Positions 11,337 through 20,659 are shown, counted from the stretch's first letter. The stretch: 24,760 nt of DNA from Obelidium mucronatum (GCA_025765595.1 JAIVFH010000359.1:1-24760); one strand, 5' to 3'. Notes: generated by a model from the sequence alone, not told the origin. Program-made: numbers and translations.

Positions 11337-11969
11337 CTATGCATGAATAAGGGCATGGAATTCAAGTCCACCTCTACTTTGAAAAACGTCTCCACAAAAC
11401 CCGCACTGAAACTCGCGGCCACCACCAGCTTCCCGACCACCATCATTCCGAGAATGCACTGACAAGACATGTATCCTCCAATGACCTCTTTGGGTAAACT
11501 GCGACCCACATATAGCGCATTGAAATGGCTTCTCCCCAGAATGAACAAGTAAATGCCGCTTAAGATTATAGGCTTTGTTGAATTTTGCGGGACATTTTAG
11601 GCATTGGTAGGGTTGATGGCCATGATGAATGTTTGTGATATGTGATCGGAGGTTGTAAGCGGTGCTGAAGGAGTTTTGACATGAAGGGCACTGTAGGAAA
11701 GATTCCTTATTACAAGACAAAATAGGCTTTTTTGAATAGTCTGAAGGATTTGGTGAAGCCGGTGGAGTGGCTGGTTCAGCAAATTGAAGAACAACTCTCA
11801 AGTTTCTGGAATCGACAACAGGTGAGTCTTGCTGTCCGTATAGAGACGATTTATAGGCGCTGCAGAAAGGTTCAGACGGCTTGGTTGGTTCACGTTGTGT
11901 AGGGTCGGAATGGCCAACACGGTGAGTATGAAATCGCGGCGAGGCGAGAAAACCCCAGGGAATAACCAT
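11337..11969 (-). CDS. C2H2 zinc-finger protein, four fingers
   Basis: A single-exon frame of 210 residues. Four C2H2 fingers occupy the C-terminal half: C94/C97-H110/H115 or H116, C123/C126-H139/H143, C151/C154-H167/H172 and C189/C192-H205/H209. Fingers 2 and 3 are joined by the canonical HSGEKPF linker, so these two probably bind DNA together. Fingers 3 and 4 are separated by a Gly/Arg-rich spacer (RNDGGREAGGGRE). Fingers 1 and 2 share the helix AYNL(R/K), suggesting internal duplication. The N-terminal 90 residues are low-complexity with a Pro-rich stretch. The frame is closed by a stop about 24 bases upstream of the ATG. Probably a nuclear regulator; target unknown. Confidence 0.85.
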   Translation of the reverse strand: MVIPWGFLASPRFHTHRVGHSDPTQREPTKPSEPFCSAYKSSLYGQQDSPVVDSRNLRVVLQFAEPATPPASPNPSDYSKKPILSCNKESFLQCPSCQNSFSTAYNLRSHITNIHHGHQPYQCLKCPAKFNKAYNLKRHLLVHSGEKPFQCAICGSQFTQRGHWRIHVLSVHSRNDGGREAGGGREFQCGFCGDVFQSRGGLEFHALIHA

Positions 11970-12224
11970 CGACAGTGCAGAATATTGATGTCCAACTCAA
12001 AGATTACAAGGCTCTTTTCGTTTTTATGAAGCTTGCGGCATGGCACTTAACGGCTGTGAAAAATTGTGCACTCACTTTGCGGTTTTTAATCAAGAAGACT
12101 CAAGAAAACCACTCACCATCAGCAACAAAATCGTTATTGGAGAGCAGCAAAAAATTCCCAAAAAATTCTTTTATTATCGCACCACTCATGTTTGTTGATC
12201 AATTGGTATGGCTGAGTCCACAGA

Positions 12225-12762
12225 TCATACTTTTCGATGCACTGATTTTGCCCGCTCAACAGAAATAAGCGGCGTTGCCGTCAGAGATGGTTCAATGGCA
12301 ATCGAATCCTTTTGAATACTCATACTCTTCAGCTTCGATTGCTCCTCATTAGTATTCCGTCGAACAGAAGCCCGACTTGCATCCTCCATGTCCGTTCCAA
12401 AATCCATTAAATTCGCACAAATGAATCCAGTAACAATCACTTTGAAGTCAATATACGACATTGCGTTTACGTTACTCAAGTCCACCATGCAGATAACAAA
12501 AGACGCGAAACTCATTACAACTTCTAAACAATACATGAAGATTTTCAGCTTTAGCTTTTCCATGGCCTTTTGGATTTGGACTACTTTGATGAACTTGTAG
12601 ACAAACATTGCTTCCAAGATCTTGAAAATAAGCTAAATAAGTTTGTTGTACGCGGACGACCAGACAGAAAAACTCTCACCATCAGACCAAGCGAATAATA
12701 TCCCTCGATCACCCCATCAGAATGTTCTTGATAGCTTGTGATTGTGGCTTGATCGACATTCG
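12225..12762 (-). pseudogene. 3' part of a multi-pass membrane protein gene split by the copia element
   Basis: Coding pieces 12762-12680 and 12632-12225 flank a 47-base intron (GTGAGA...TTTAG). They encode the last three membrane segments (YYSLGLMLIFKILEAMFVYK; KIFMYCLEVVMSFASFVICM; IDFKVIVTGFICANLMDFG) and a charged cytoplasmic tail of about 60 residues. The first five bases are one copy of the target duplication. Joined to the 5' part at 18378-18807 with a single duplication copy, the frame is continuous and gives about 306 residues with seven predicted membrane spans. The element sits in the loop between spans 4 and 5. No family recognised; a 7TM receptor-like topology is all I can claim. 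The remnant has no recognisable start of its own. Confidence 0.75.
12758..12762. repeat. Target-site duplication, left copy (attcg)
   Basis: The 5-bp sequence attcg abuts the left LTR and is repeated exactly next to the right LTR at 18373-18377. Five-base duplications are typical of Ty1/copia integrases. Confidence 0.92.
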
Positions 12763-12948
12763 TATTAACTATTATCTATTGTCACTATTTTAGGATTCAA
12801 TTCACTGTTTCTTTTATTTCGTCTTATCCTCTTATTTATACTTATTTTCTTATTTAATCAAACAATAAAGTTTTCTCATTTAGAATGAGCGCGTGCAGAG
12901 CGAAATTATTAATAATAAATACGCGATTAATAATAGCGAAAGTTAACA
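12763..12948 (-). repeat. 3' LTR of the copia element (186 bp)
   Basis: AT-rich LTR, identical by eye to 18187-18372. In element orientation it starts TGTTAAC and ends GTTAATA, an imperfect inverted terminal pair. It contains a TATA-like TATAAATAAG (12831-12840) and a doubled TATTATTAAT. The gag-pol stop codon lies inside its first six bases. Confidence 0.95.
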
Positions 12949-15900
12949 CTCCCCCTCGTTCTGTACGCGTTGAACTATGGCTTCACGGTGCTGCAGGAAC
13001 TTGATCCGCGGTAAGGCTTTTGTAAGGGTGTCTGCAGTCATGTGATTTGTGGAGATGTAAACTAACTTGATATTTCCCGCATGTACTTGCTCTCTGACGT
13101 AGCGGTATTTGACATCCATGTGTTTGGAGCGTTGGTGCGACTCGTTGTTCTTACTGATTGCGATGGCTCCTTGGTTGTCTGCGTAAATTACTGTTGGGAA
13201 ATTTTGTACTTCGCTAATTTCTCCCAAAAGCTGTCTCAACCAAATGCCTTCAGTGGTTGCTTGGAATGCGGCAGCCCATTCCGCCATCATCGACGACGTT
13301 GCAACGGTATGTTGAAGCTTGCTTCTTGCTGAAACAATACCTCCTGCTAACATAAAACAGTATCCGGTTGTAGAGTGGCGAGTGTCTAGGTCTCCTGCCC
13401 AATCCGAATCTGAATATCCGACGAGCGTCGCAGCGTCTGGTACTGTCCCGTTGAAGGTGAGTCCAAATTCGGGTGTGTTGGCGATATACTTCAAGAGTCT
13501 AATCGCTGCTTCCCAGTGTGCTGCTTGGGGCTCGGATACGTACCTGGACAATGTGCCAACCGCATATAGGATGTCTGGTCGCGTCCATACGGCTAGGTAC
13601 ATTACGGAACCAATTAGGCCACGATAGTTGTGAGTGTCGTTATTTAAGGGGGGTGTGTTGGTGTCTTTGCTAAGCACTAGGGTATCCATCATAGGAGTGG
13701 CGGTCTTCTCGTCTGGTGTAATTCCAAAACGATCGAGGATCTTGGCGGTGTATCCTGGCTGGGTAAGCGAAATTGTCTTTAATCTCTTGTTGCGAGTGAA
13801 TCTCATTCCAATGTAGTCCTGTAGCTCTCCCAGGTCGTTTATGTCGAGCACGGACTTGAGCTTTTCCTTCGCGTAAGTGATTGTGTTTGTGTCTTTAGCG
13901 AATAGTACTAAGTCATCGACATACACCATTAGGTAAACCTCCATGCCTGGGATATCCGACCTGTAAACGCATTCATCGTTAACAAGTCGAATGAAACCAA
14001 CGCTGATAAGGTTGTCGTTCAATGTCTCGTTCCACGCGCGTCCGGACTGTTTCAAGCCGTAAAGTCCCTTCTTAAGACGGAGAACTTGGTCGCGCTTGGC
14101 CAACTGATATCCCTGCGGCGGTTTCATGTAGATTTCCTCTTCCAATTCTCCATGAAGGTAAGCGTTGTTTACATCCAGTGCGTGAACTTCGTAATTTCTA
14201 ATTGCGGCTATTGCAAATAGGGTCTTTACTGTGGCGATTTTGACTACGGGAGCGAAGGTCTCATAGTAGTCCATTCCGGGCACTTGAGTGAAACCTTGGG
14301 CGACCAGACGTGCCTTGAACTTGGTGAAGTTCCCAGCGGCGTCTCTTTTGGTTTTGAAAACCCATCGGCTTCCGATAGCTTTGCGTCCCTCAGGTAATGT
14401 CGTTTCTGTCCATGTATCATTTCTTATTAACGCTTCTAATTCGTTGTTGATGGCATGGACCCAGTTGTAGGCTTGTTCCGACGAAATTGCATCATCGTAG
14501 TGGGCTGGGTCAGTTGATACGGTCGAAACTTGGGCAGCTAGGGCGCGTAAGGTAGACTTTGCGATTCCCGCTGTATATTTAATAACCGGTTTTCTTTCTC
14601 TACCAGATGTCCGTCGCGCTTGAGTTGGTGTCTGGGCTTCATCTTCTTGAAATCGAACGCTGGGTGACGGAGATCTCGAAGCTGGGGTGCGATATGACGC
14701 TGTCGTTGCTGGGGTGACCGTAGATGGGCTCGGGGCCTCGGAGCGAGGTATATGTCTTTCTTCTTCATTATCGGCTTGGGTGTCACTGTCATTATCATTA
14801 ATTTGTCTTTCTACTAGAGGTCCTTCATCCGAATCGGAATCAGGGGTGTCATTGTGTGTCGTTCGGGTTTCGATGGATTTCAGTGTGGCAACTGCGTAAG
14901 TTGTTTTGCTTACCTCGTTGTAAACGAGATAATTACCGTTTCCATTGTGATTAAAACCAATAATTCTGCAGGGAACGCCACGGTTGTCCAGTTTCTTTCG
15001 TTTGGCGTCCGGTACGAGCGCATAAGCCCTACTCCCCCACACGCGTAGCCTGGAGATGTCCGGTACTTCGCCGGTGAAAGCTTCGTACGGGGTCTTTGCA
15101 AGGCTTTCGCGTGGAGTTCGGTTGTGGACAAATACTGCGGCTCGTAGCGCGTGACCCCAAAATCTCTTTGGGAGATCGGAATCACGGAGGGATGTGCGGA
15201 CTTTGTTCATGAGCGTCTGGATGGCACGCTCAGCGCGGCCATTTTGTTCTGGATTGTAAGGTGCGGTGAACGTTTGCTTGATGTTCTTTGACTTGCAAAA
15301 ATCTTTTAACTCATTGTTTGTAAATTCAGAACCGTTATCAGAGCGTAGCTCGCGGACTTGTTTCCCGCTTGCGTTCAACTCTTGAACAAACGCTTTGATG
15401 TTGTCGGCGACTTCGTCATTTCCCCGTAATAGGTAAGCAAAGATTGTTGAAGTTGCGTCATCGACGAGAACTAAAAATTTTCTGTAGCCACCCATGGCCT
15501 CCACTTGAATTGGTCCACAAGTATCAAGGTTCCAAGTGGAGCCGGGTACTGCGTCGGCTTGTCGTGGTGTCTTGAAAGAGCGTTTGTGGAGATTGGCTTC
15601 GATACAGTGTTTGCATGTGAAGTCCAAGTTCCCATTGATTGTTGGTAAGCCCTTCAAGATGTCTCGGTTCTTTACTAACATTTTAATTGCGTGTTTTCCG
15701 CAGTGTCCCAATCGTCGATGAAGGAGTTCAGCGGATATGGTGTCTTTATTGGCCGTCAATGCGGCGTGGTTAGCGTTGATGTGGCGTGCGGCAACCACTT
15801 TGGCGTTCAGGACGTAGAGGTTTCCGGATTTATTTGCGGTAAGTATTGTCTCTCCTCGCAGTTTAACTTCAACTTTGTTGTTGTCTGTCGTTATTAAACA

Positions 15901-18102
15901 TCCTTTGTTACAGAGTGCGGACATTGAGACGAGGTTGGATTCGAACTCTGGGACATGGTAAGCCTCTTGCAATTTTACTTCCCGTCCATTAGCACTTAAA
16001 GTGACGGAACCTTTTCCAACTATATTAACCGTTCCTCCGCCACCAACAGTTACTTTTCTGTCTGTCGTTGAATAGTCTTGGAAATTGGCGCGGTTCACGA
16101 AGAAGTGACTGGAGGCGCCGGAGTCAATAATGGAGTCAACTTTGTTGATGTCATTAGTGTCACTAGAAAGAGGGTAAGCGTTAAGAGCTTTATTGTCATT
16201 TTTGTCATTGTTGTCATTAATTTTGCATTGAGCAACTAGGGCAAGTGCGTCACATGGTCCGAAGAACTTAGCAATGGTTTCTTCATCAGGTGAGGCTTGC
16301 CAGGGAATGTTATACTTAACATAGTCGTTAATATTGTATTCAAAGACAGATTGTTGGCGGCCGTCCTCGTTTTCGCGAGTCAGCGGTGACAGGACACTCT
16401 TGAAACGAGCCGGAAAGAACGTTGATGGATAAGGGAAACGGCATCCGCGTAGTTCTCCATTTTCGTCGTATCGGTTTGTTATAAACTTGTCCCATTTTTC
16501 TTTGTTGACCTTGAATGGGTCGGTCCCGCCTCGGACTGTAGCATTAAATTGCTGTTCTTTCAGGAATTCCTCTCGGCGCTTCAGGTAAGCGTCGTTTCTC
16601 CAACGCCAGGTTCTGTAGCTATCCTTTCTTGCTTCCCTTTCGGCACGCCGCTCTTGTTTTGCTGTATCGTCGCGCAAGTCAAAATCCCAAAACAAGGCGT
16701 CGTCGAAATCAGGGATACTGATTAAATCGTCCTCAGTACGACGGCGGGGTCTGTTCTCAATGTCGTTTGCTGGAGGACTTGTCGCTGTGGTGGAAATCAA
16801 AGTGTCTGGCAAGGAGGGCTGCGGGAGAGTGTCAAGCCACATAAGTACGTCTGCTTCCTTGTTTGTAAAGTTGTCATTAATCAGTTGATCGAAGATCTTG
16901 TCGTATTCCTCATTATCCATGGCTTCAATCTTTGTCCAATCCATTGGCATAGCGGCTGCGGGTGGTTCTGGACCATGTGGTGGGGTTTGAAGCTGAAGCT
17001 TTTCTGGTGTGTCGTTTAGTCTTGGACCAAGTCGCGAAAGTATAGGCTTGTCATTGTCGGCCTTGCCTCCAAGACGAGTGGAGATGGGGCGAACGTATGG
17101 ATGGACATTATAGGCGGTGAGTGCAATGTAACTTGAGTTACTGTCGTTGTTGTTTCTAGATTGCCCGCGGTGATTTCCTCTTGACGAGTTACGGCCTCTA
17201 TGACTTCCGCGGCCGCGACTGTTATTTCCTTGATACTTGGTACTTGAGGATGGCCCTGAGCTACTCTCGGCGCTGATTCTCTTGCGGCAGTCCTTCCACA
17301 GGTGACCTTGAGTGTGGCAGTAGTTACAGGAACGTAACTCTTTAACTTTACTGTTATTGTTATTTCTGGCAAATAACCCGCTATTGTTCTTTGCAGCATC
17401 TGGGCTATCGTCAGCCTTCATGATGAGCTGACGAGCGTGCTTGGTGACTTGGGCGATTACGGTCTCAAGAGTAAGTGTCTTATCAGTAATGGCGGAACTT
17501 GCTGAGAGCATGTTTACTAATGTACGCCAATCGTCATTATCAGGGAGCGATCCTAAGATCGTAACAATGTGTTCCTCAACCTGAGTGTCACTAGGTGCGG
17601 CGATGACGCCGTAAAGTCTGTTCTGATAACTCTGGATGGCTCCAAGGTGTGAAGCAATGTCGGTGAGTGGCTTATATTTAAGCGCTTTCATTTCAGAACG
17701 TAATGTCATTTTGTCTTGTGTCGTTAGGGTCTCATGCTGTTGGCGGAGTCTCTGAAGCATAGCCCGTGGTGTCTTTAAGTGTGAAATCAAGCGTCTATTG
17801 CCTTCGCTCAATGCTTGAACGAGGATGTCTTTAGCGACCGCAGAGCTCTTTATAATCGCAGCATTGTCAGCCCGATGCTTCTGGAGGGCGGTGGTGTGCG
17901 CTGTCATTTCGGCTGGGGTTGGGTTTGCTGGATCAATGGCCCGGAGAACAGGGTCATCGGGCGCATCAGCAGAGAAAGCCATGTCGGCGGAGTGCTTGGC
18001 GGCAGCAGCGGTCATGACCATGAAAATCCACATGTTGAAATCATGTGTGTCTTGTCCAAACTTGGGGATCTTGGTGGCGGAGTTGTAGCTTTCGTCGTTC
18101 AT
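12943..18102 (-). CDS. Copia Gag-Pol polyprotein (1719 residues, intact)
   Basis: One uninterrupted frame encodes all element functions. The Gag-like N-terminus (about 1-240) is followed by a CCHC zinc knuckle (C259, C262, H267, C272). An aspartic protease has DSG at Asp660. The pre-integrase HHCC region precedes the integrase core with D860, D922 and E958, a DD35E spacing. Reverse transcriptase carries YVDD at 1394-1397. RNase H shows Asp1565 in YSDSDWAGD, then MAEW and YADNQGA. All catalytic residues I can check are present. There is no frameshift or stop between gag and pol, so Gag excess must come from another mechanism such as proteolysis or splicing. A run of Asn/Asp-rich sequence near residues 630-645 is encoded by a simple GACAA-type repeat. 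Confidence 0.96.
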   Translation of the reverse strand: MNDESYNSATKIPKFGQDTHDFNMWIFMVMTAAAAKHSADMAFSADAPDDPVLRAIDPANPTPAEMTAHTTALQKHRADNAAIIKSSAVAKDILVQALSEGNRRLISHLKTPRAMLQRLRQQHETLTTQDKMTLRSEMKALKYKPLTDIASHLGAIQSYQNRLYGVIAAPSDTQVEEHIVTILGSLPDNDDWRTLVNMLSASSAITDKTLTLETVIAQVTKHARQLIMKADDSPDAAKNNSGLFARNNNNSKVKELRSCNYCHTQGHLWKDCRKRISAESSSGPSSSTKYQGNNSRGRGSHRGRNSSRGNHRGQSRNNNDSNSSYIALTAYNVHPYVRPISTRLGGKADNDKPILSRLGPRLNDTPEKLQLQTPPHGPEPPAAAMPMDWTKIEAMDNEEYDKIFDQLINDNFTNKEADVLMWLDTLPQPSLPDTLISTTATSPPANDIENRPRRRTEDDLISIPDFDDALFWDFDLRDDTAKQERRAEREARKDSYRTWRWRNDAYLKRREEFLKEQQFNATVRGGTDPFKVNKEKWDKFITNRYDENGELRGCRFPYPSTFFPARFKSVLSPLTRENEDGRQQSVFEYNINDYVKYNIPWQASPDEETIAKFFGPCDALALVAQCKINDNNDKNDNKALNAYPLSSDTNDINKVDSIIDSGASSHFFVNRANFQDYSTTDRKVTVGGGGTVNIVGKGSVTLSANGREVKLQEAYHVPEFESNLVSMSALCNKGCLITTDNNKVEVKLRGETILTANKSGNLYVLNAKVVAARHINANHAALTANKDTISAELLHRRLGHCGKHAIKMLVKNRDILKGLPTINGNLDFTCKHCIEANLHKRSFKTPRQADAVPGSTWNLDTCGPIQVEAMGGYRKFLVLVDDATSTIFAYLLRGNDEVADNIKAFVQELNASGKQVRELRSDNGSEFTNNELKDFCKSKNIKQTFTAPYNPEQNGRAERAIQTLMNKVRTSLRDSDLPKRFWGHALRAAVFVHNRTPRESLAKTPYEAFTGEVPDISRLRVWGSRAYALVPDAKRKKLDNRGVPCRIIGFNHNGNGNYLVYNEVSKTTYAVATLKSIETRTTHNDTPDSDSDEGPLVERQINDNDSDTQADNEEERHIPRSEAPSPSTVTPATTASYRTPASRSPSPSVRFQEDEAQTPTQARRTSGRERKPVIKYTAGIAKSTLRALAAQVSTVSTDPAHYDDAISSEQAYNWVHAINNELEALIRNDTWTETTLPEGRKAIGSRWVFKTKRDAAGNFTKFKARLVAQGFTQVPGMDYYETFAPVVKIATVKTLFAIAAIRNYEVHALDVNNAYLHGELEEEIYMKPPQGYQLAKRDQVLRLKKGLYGLKQSGRAWNETLNDNLISVGFIRLVNDECVYRSDIPGMEVYLMVYVDDLVLFAKDTNTITYAKEKLKSVLDINDLGELQDYIGMRFTRNKRLKTISLTQPGYTAKILDRFGITPDEKTATPMMDTLVLSKDTNTPPLNNDTHNYRGLIGSVMYLAVWTRPDILYAVGTLSRYVSEPQAAHWEAAIRLLKYIANTPEFGLTFNGTVPDAATLVGYSDSDWAGDLDTRHSTTGYCFMLAGGIVSARSKLQHTVATSSMMAEWAAAFQATTEGIWLRQLLGEISEVQNFPTVIYADNQGAIAISKNNESHQRSKHMDVKYRYVREQVHAGNIKLVYISTNHMTADTLTKALPRIKFLQHREAIVQRVQNEGEC
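12949..12957 (-). other. Polypurine tract of the copia element
   Basis: GAGGGGGAG on the minus strand directly abuts the 3' LTR and is the expected plus-strand DNA priming site. It also encodes the final residues of Pol (Glu-Gly-Glu). Confidence 0.85.
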
Positions 18103-18109
18103 TATAGCG

Positions 18110-18148
18110 GTTGTCTTTAGGTTGTCTTTCAGTTGTCTTTTAGTTGTC
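18110..18148 (-). repeat. Four GACAAC motifs at 11-bp spacing in the element leader
   Basis: On the + strand gttgtc begins at 18110, 18121, 18132 and 18143, an exact 11-bp period. The block fills much of the 84-bp leader between the 5' LTR and the gag-pol ATG. Function unknown; RNA packaging, dimerisation or a regulatory protein site are possibilities. Confidence 0.8.
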
Positions 18149-18172
18149 GTTGGTAAGTTGGTGGTAGTGCTT

Positions 18173-18186
18173 TGGTGCTGATAACG
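18173..18186 (-). other. Primer-binding site, complementary to a tRNA-Ile anticodon arm
   Basis: The 14 bases abutting the 5' LTR (CGTTATCAGCACCA in element sense) are the position of a PBS. Their complement, TGGTGCTGATAACG, matches from memory the eukaryotic tRNA-Ile(AAU) anticodon stem-loop TGGTGCTAATAACG except at wobble position 34. There the PBS has C, which pairs with inosine, the modified base of that tRNA. This would be half-tRNA priming as in copia and Ty5, but with tRNA-Ile. The match is recalled, not searched. Confidence 0.55.
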
Positions 18187-18372
18187 TATTAACTATTATC
18201 TATTGTCACTATTTTAGGATTCAATTCACTGTTTCTTTTATTTCGTCTTATCCTCTTATTTATACTTATTTTCTTATTTAATCAAACAATAAAGTTTTCT
18301 CATTTAGAATGAGCGCGTGCAGAGCGAAATTATTAATAATAAATACGCGATTAATAATAGCGAAAGTTAACA
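18187..18372 (-). repeat. 5' LTR of the copia element (186 bp)
   Basis: Reads identical to the 3' LTR at 12763-12948, including the TATA-like motif (here 18255-18264), which is the likely promoter of the element transcript. Confidence 0.95.
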
Positions 18373-18377
18373 ATTCG
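18373..18377. repeat. Target-site duplication, right copy (attcg)
   Basis: Exact duplicate of 12758-12762, immediately outside the right LTR and inside the disrupted membrane-protein gene. Confidence 0.92.
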
Positions 18378-18807
18378 AGCCATAGAACTTTGGATAATAA
18401 CAAAGATACCGCGACGCTTTCAATATCACAAAGATTGCAATCAAAATATTCATGACGAGTAAAGGCCGTTTTGAAAATTGCCAGAAAGCCGCAACTCGTA
18501 ACCAAAGACTATAAGCAAAGAAACCAAGTCCAATCGTGTTGATTGCGGAATAAAATAGTAGAATCCCTCGCGTTTCCATGGGGCTTGATAAATCAGGTAC
18601 TAGTTTGAAGAGACAATACATAAAGGCAAATAGTCCATTGATAATAAGCAGTATACAAGTTGTGAGGAGAATCCAACAATTTTGAGATTCGGATAGTCTC
18701 GTGGCCAGGTTTATACAGGGACGCATCAGAAATCCGACCATGAGCAGGTTAACGGATGCTTTGAGCATGTACGTTGGATCATATTCCAAGGTGTAAAGTA
18801 TTGCCAT
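18373..18807 (-). pseudogene. 5' part of the multi-pass membrane protein gene split by the copia element
   Basis: From the first in-frame ATG (18807) this part encodes four membrane segments (LKASVNLLMVGFLM; CWILLTTCILLIINGLFAFM; ILLFYSAINTIGLGFFAYSL; LLVMNILIAIFVILK). It then runs into the LTR, where two further codons (Cys, stop) truncate it after GSN. The start is uncertain. In another frame, 18808 to about 18930 encodes RRWSITPKEIAQKLAVAVPL and a further hydrophobic stretch that could be an extra N-terminal span, reachable only through an intron or one missing base near 18784. If transcribed, the product would lack spans 5-7 and the tail. The 3' part lies at 12225-12762. Confidence 0.75.
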
Positions 18808-18996
18808 TCTTTGAAACCAAGACTCAGTGTTAGATAAACCGTTAACAGCAGGGGCACTGCGACAGCAAGCTTTTGCGCGATCTCTTTTGGAGTGATGCTC
18901 CAGCGTCTGTAAATCTTTGGTTTTTCATTGGGTCAAAGAAATCTTGATCGAATCAGAATGAGAATCTGTTTTTTACTAATTATCATTGACACCAGT

Positions 18997-20306
18997 CTAA
19001 GCGGATTCCTTGACTTTCTTCCAAAGATCATCCATTTTCTCTCGAAGCGCAGTCACGTCTACGCCCAGACTACAAACATCGCCTTTACATTCTTTAATAC
19101 CTTTTTTACTCAACGGCAACAAGCGAACTCTGGATTTCCCGAAATACGATACATCCGATTGAAACGCGGTTGTGCTGAGGTCTTGATCCAGCTTGGTGAG
19201 ATCCTTGACTTCGGCTGCCAGGTAGGCCCCAGATTTCGCCGCGTTGAATGGTGTGACACAAATTGCACGAAGCCCCAACAAACGAAGCTGATTAAACCAA
19301 AAATTTGAAACCACAAGGAATGAGCTTGTGGAAACGAGTTATGTTCAGCACTTACGAAGTAGAGAACCAACACAATCACAAAAACGGGAACATTCCCTTG
19401 CATCACGTCAGTGGCACTAATCCCAGGATTTGCGAGACAGCTATAAATTCCCTTCTTTTTGAGATCTTGGGCTGTTTCAAAGTGAATCAATTCAATAAGA
19501 CGCTTGGAAGACTCGTATGGCTCAGAACTAAAACAAGTTTGGGATTTCATAAGTAACCATTTAAAATACAAAATATTTGCCCCACCCCTCAAGGCACATG
19601 AAATCCGATTCATCGAAAAAATCATGGTCTGCCGTATCAGAAGTCGTCCATACGACTCGCGATCCCACGATTCCGCCCCCCTCTCTTTTCAGAACTTTAG
19701 ACGTGCTTTCCAGCAGCTTTTCCAGCTCCTTCAGAAGGATATAATGCCCAAGAAAGTTGGCCGCAAAGGCTTCTCCGAATTTGAATTCATCTTTTGTTGT
19801 TCCGCCTCTTTTCTGAACTATGCATTCACCCGTCGTCTTTGCGAAGTTTGTAGGATCCCTGAGCATCGCCTTTGTACCACGCCAGATATCCAGATGGCTG
19901 ACGGGCACCATACCAGCATTAAAAACAATGGAATCAATGCGATTAAAGCGTTCTCTGATTTCGGCCGCTGCATGCACCACTTGTTTTGCGTTGCTCAAGT
20001 CAACTTCAACTATTGAAACTTCGACGAATTCGTCCACTTTTTGTTTCCCGAATTTGTCGACGGCACTTTGAATCAGCTGCTTTTTGGCAGCATTTGCCTT
20101 TGCGGGCGTTCTGCAGAGGAGCCCAACAATAGTTGGTTGCTTTGACTCGATTGCGAGAGTGATCAGACGAGTGGCGATACCAAAGCCAACTCCTCTATTT
20201 TAAAAAGGATGATTTTAAAAAAAGCCAGGCATAAGGCGGGAAGGTACGTGTTGCTGCCCGTAACGAGATGGACTCGACGATCAGGGATTTCTTCAATGAG
20301 AGCCAT
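18997..20306 (-). CDS. 3-ketosteroid reductase-like short-chain dehydrogenase (Erg27/HSD17B7 type)
   Basis: Erg27-type enzymes reduce the C3 ketone of 4-demethylated sterol intermediates with NADPH during ergosterol synthesis at the ER. Four exons (20306-20248, 20194-19586, 19527-19356, 19287-18997) give 376 residues, near the usual length. The cofactor motif TGSNTGVGFG is at 16-24 and is created only after removing intron 1. Then come NAG in SIVFNAGMVP, the catalytic Ser205 in VVWTTSDTA, and Tyr227/Lys231 in YESSK. The long insert after NAG and the PGI motif (LANPGISATD) are like Erg27. A hydrophobic stretch (VFVIVLVLYF) may dip into the membrane. Intron 2 uses a weak donor (GTGGGG) but restores the frame into YESSK. 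Assignment to Erg27 rather than another sterol SDR is by motif pattern only. Confidence 0.8.
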
Positions 20307-20659
20307 GATTTACAAAAAGAAGTATTATCATATTAATATCATCCAAAAGCGATATTGAATTCGTTTAGAATTTGAATTCTTTTATCCCTTCGTGAACTCT
20401 CTATGATGTTAGAACTGTTTATGCCTAGATATTGTCATGTAGGGTCCCGAGTCCTGACTGAATGCAATTGATTCCATTAAAGCGTGGTCGCGTTTTAGAT
20501 TGGGTTGATGACGCAGTTTCCGTGGTCTTTGTTGTGCAGCAGCAAAATGACGCAAGAACCCACGCGAGTTTGCGGACAGGGCACAAATCAAATCATTGAA
20601 TTGCGGAACAAAAATCACTGTTACCTACTGATTACATATCTGAATCTGTTGCGCGAATA
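20307..20659. promoter_or_regulatory. Divergent promoter region between the reductase and the first bHLH gene
   Basis: These 353 bp drive a reductase leftward and a bHLH gene rightward. Two TGACGCA motifs (20509-20515 and 20548-20554) lie 111-151 bp before the bHLH start; they resemble ATF/CREB-type half sites. No CACGTG was seen here, unlike the other gaps of the bHLH array. No gene is evident. Confidence 0.5.

Larger units (their letters stand above)
12763..18372 (-). mobile_element. Full-length Ty1/copia LTR retrotransposon (5610 bp)
   Basis: The element runs on the minus strand, LTR to LTR, with a single gag-pol frame, a primer-binding site next to the 5' LTR and a purine tract next to the 3' LTR. 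Pol order is protease, integrase, reverse transcriptase, RNase H, which defines copia/Pseudoviridae rather than gypsy. The two LTRs read as identical over 186 bp, the coding frame is uninterrupted and the 5-bp target duplication is perfect. All this points to a very recent and possibly still active copy. LTR ends are TG...TA rather than the usual TG...CA. Confidence 0.96.

Noticed and set aside
13319..15897. Scattered + strand frames across the copia element
   Set aside because: Shadows of the intact 1719-residue gag-pol frame on the other strand.
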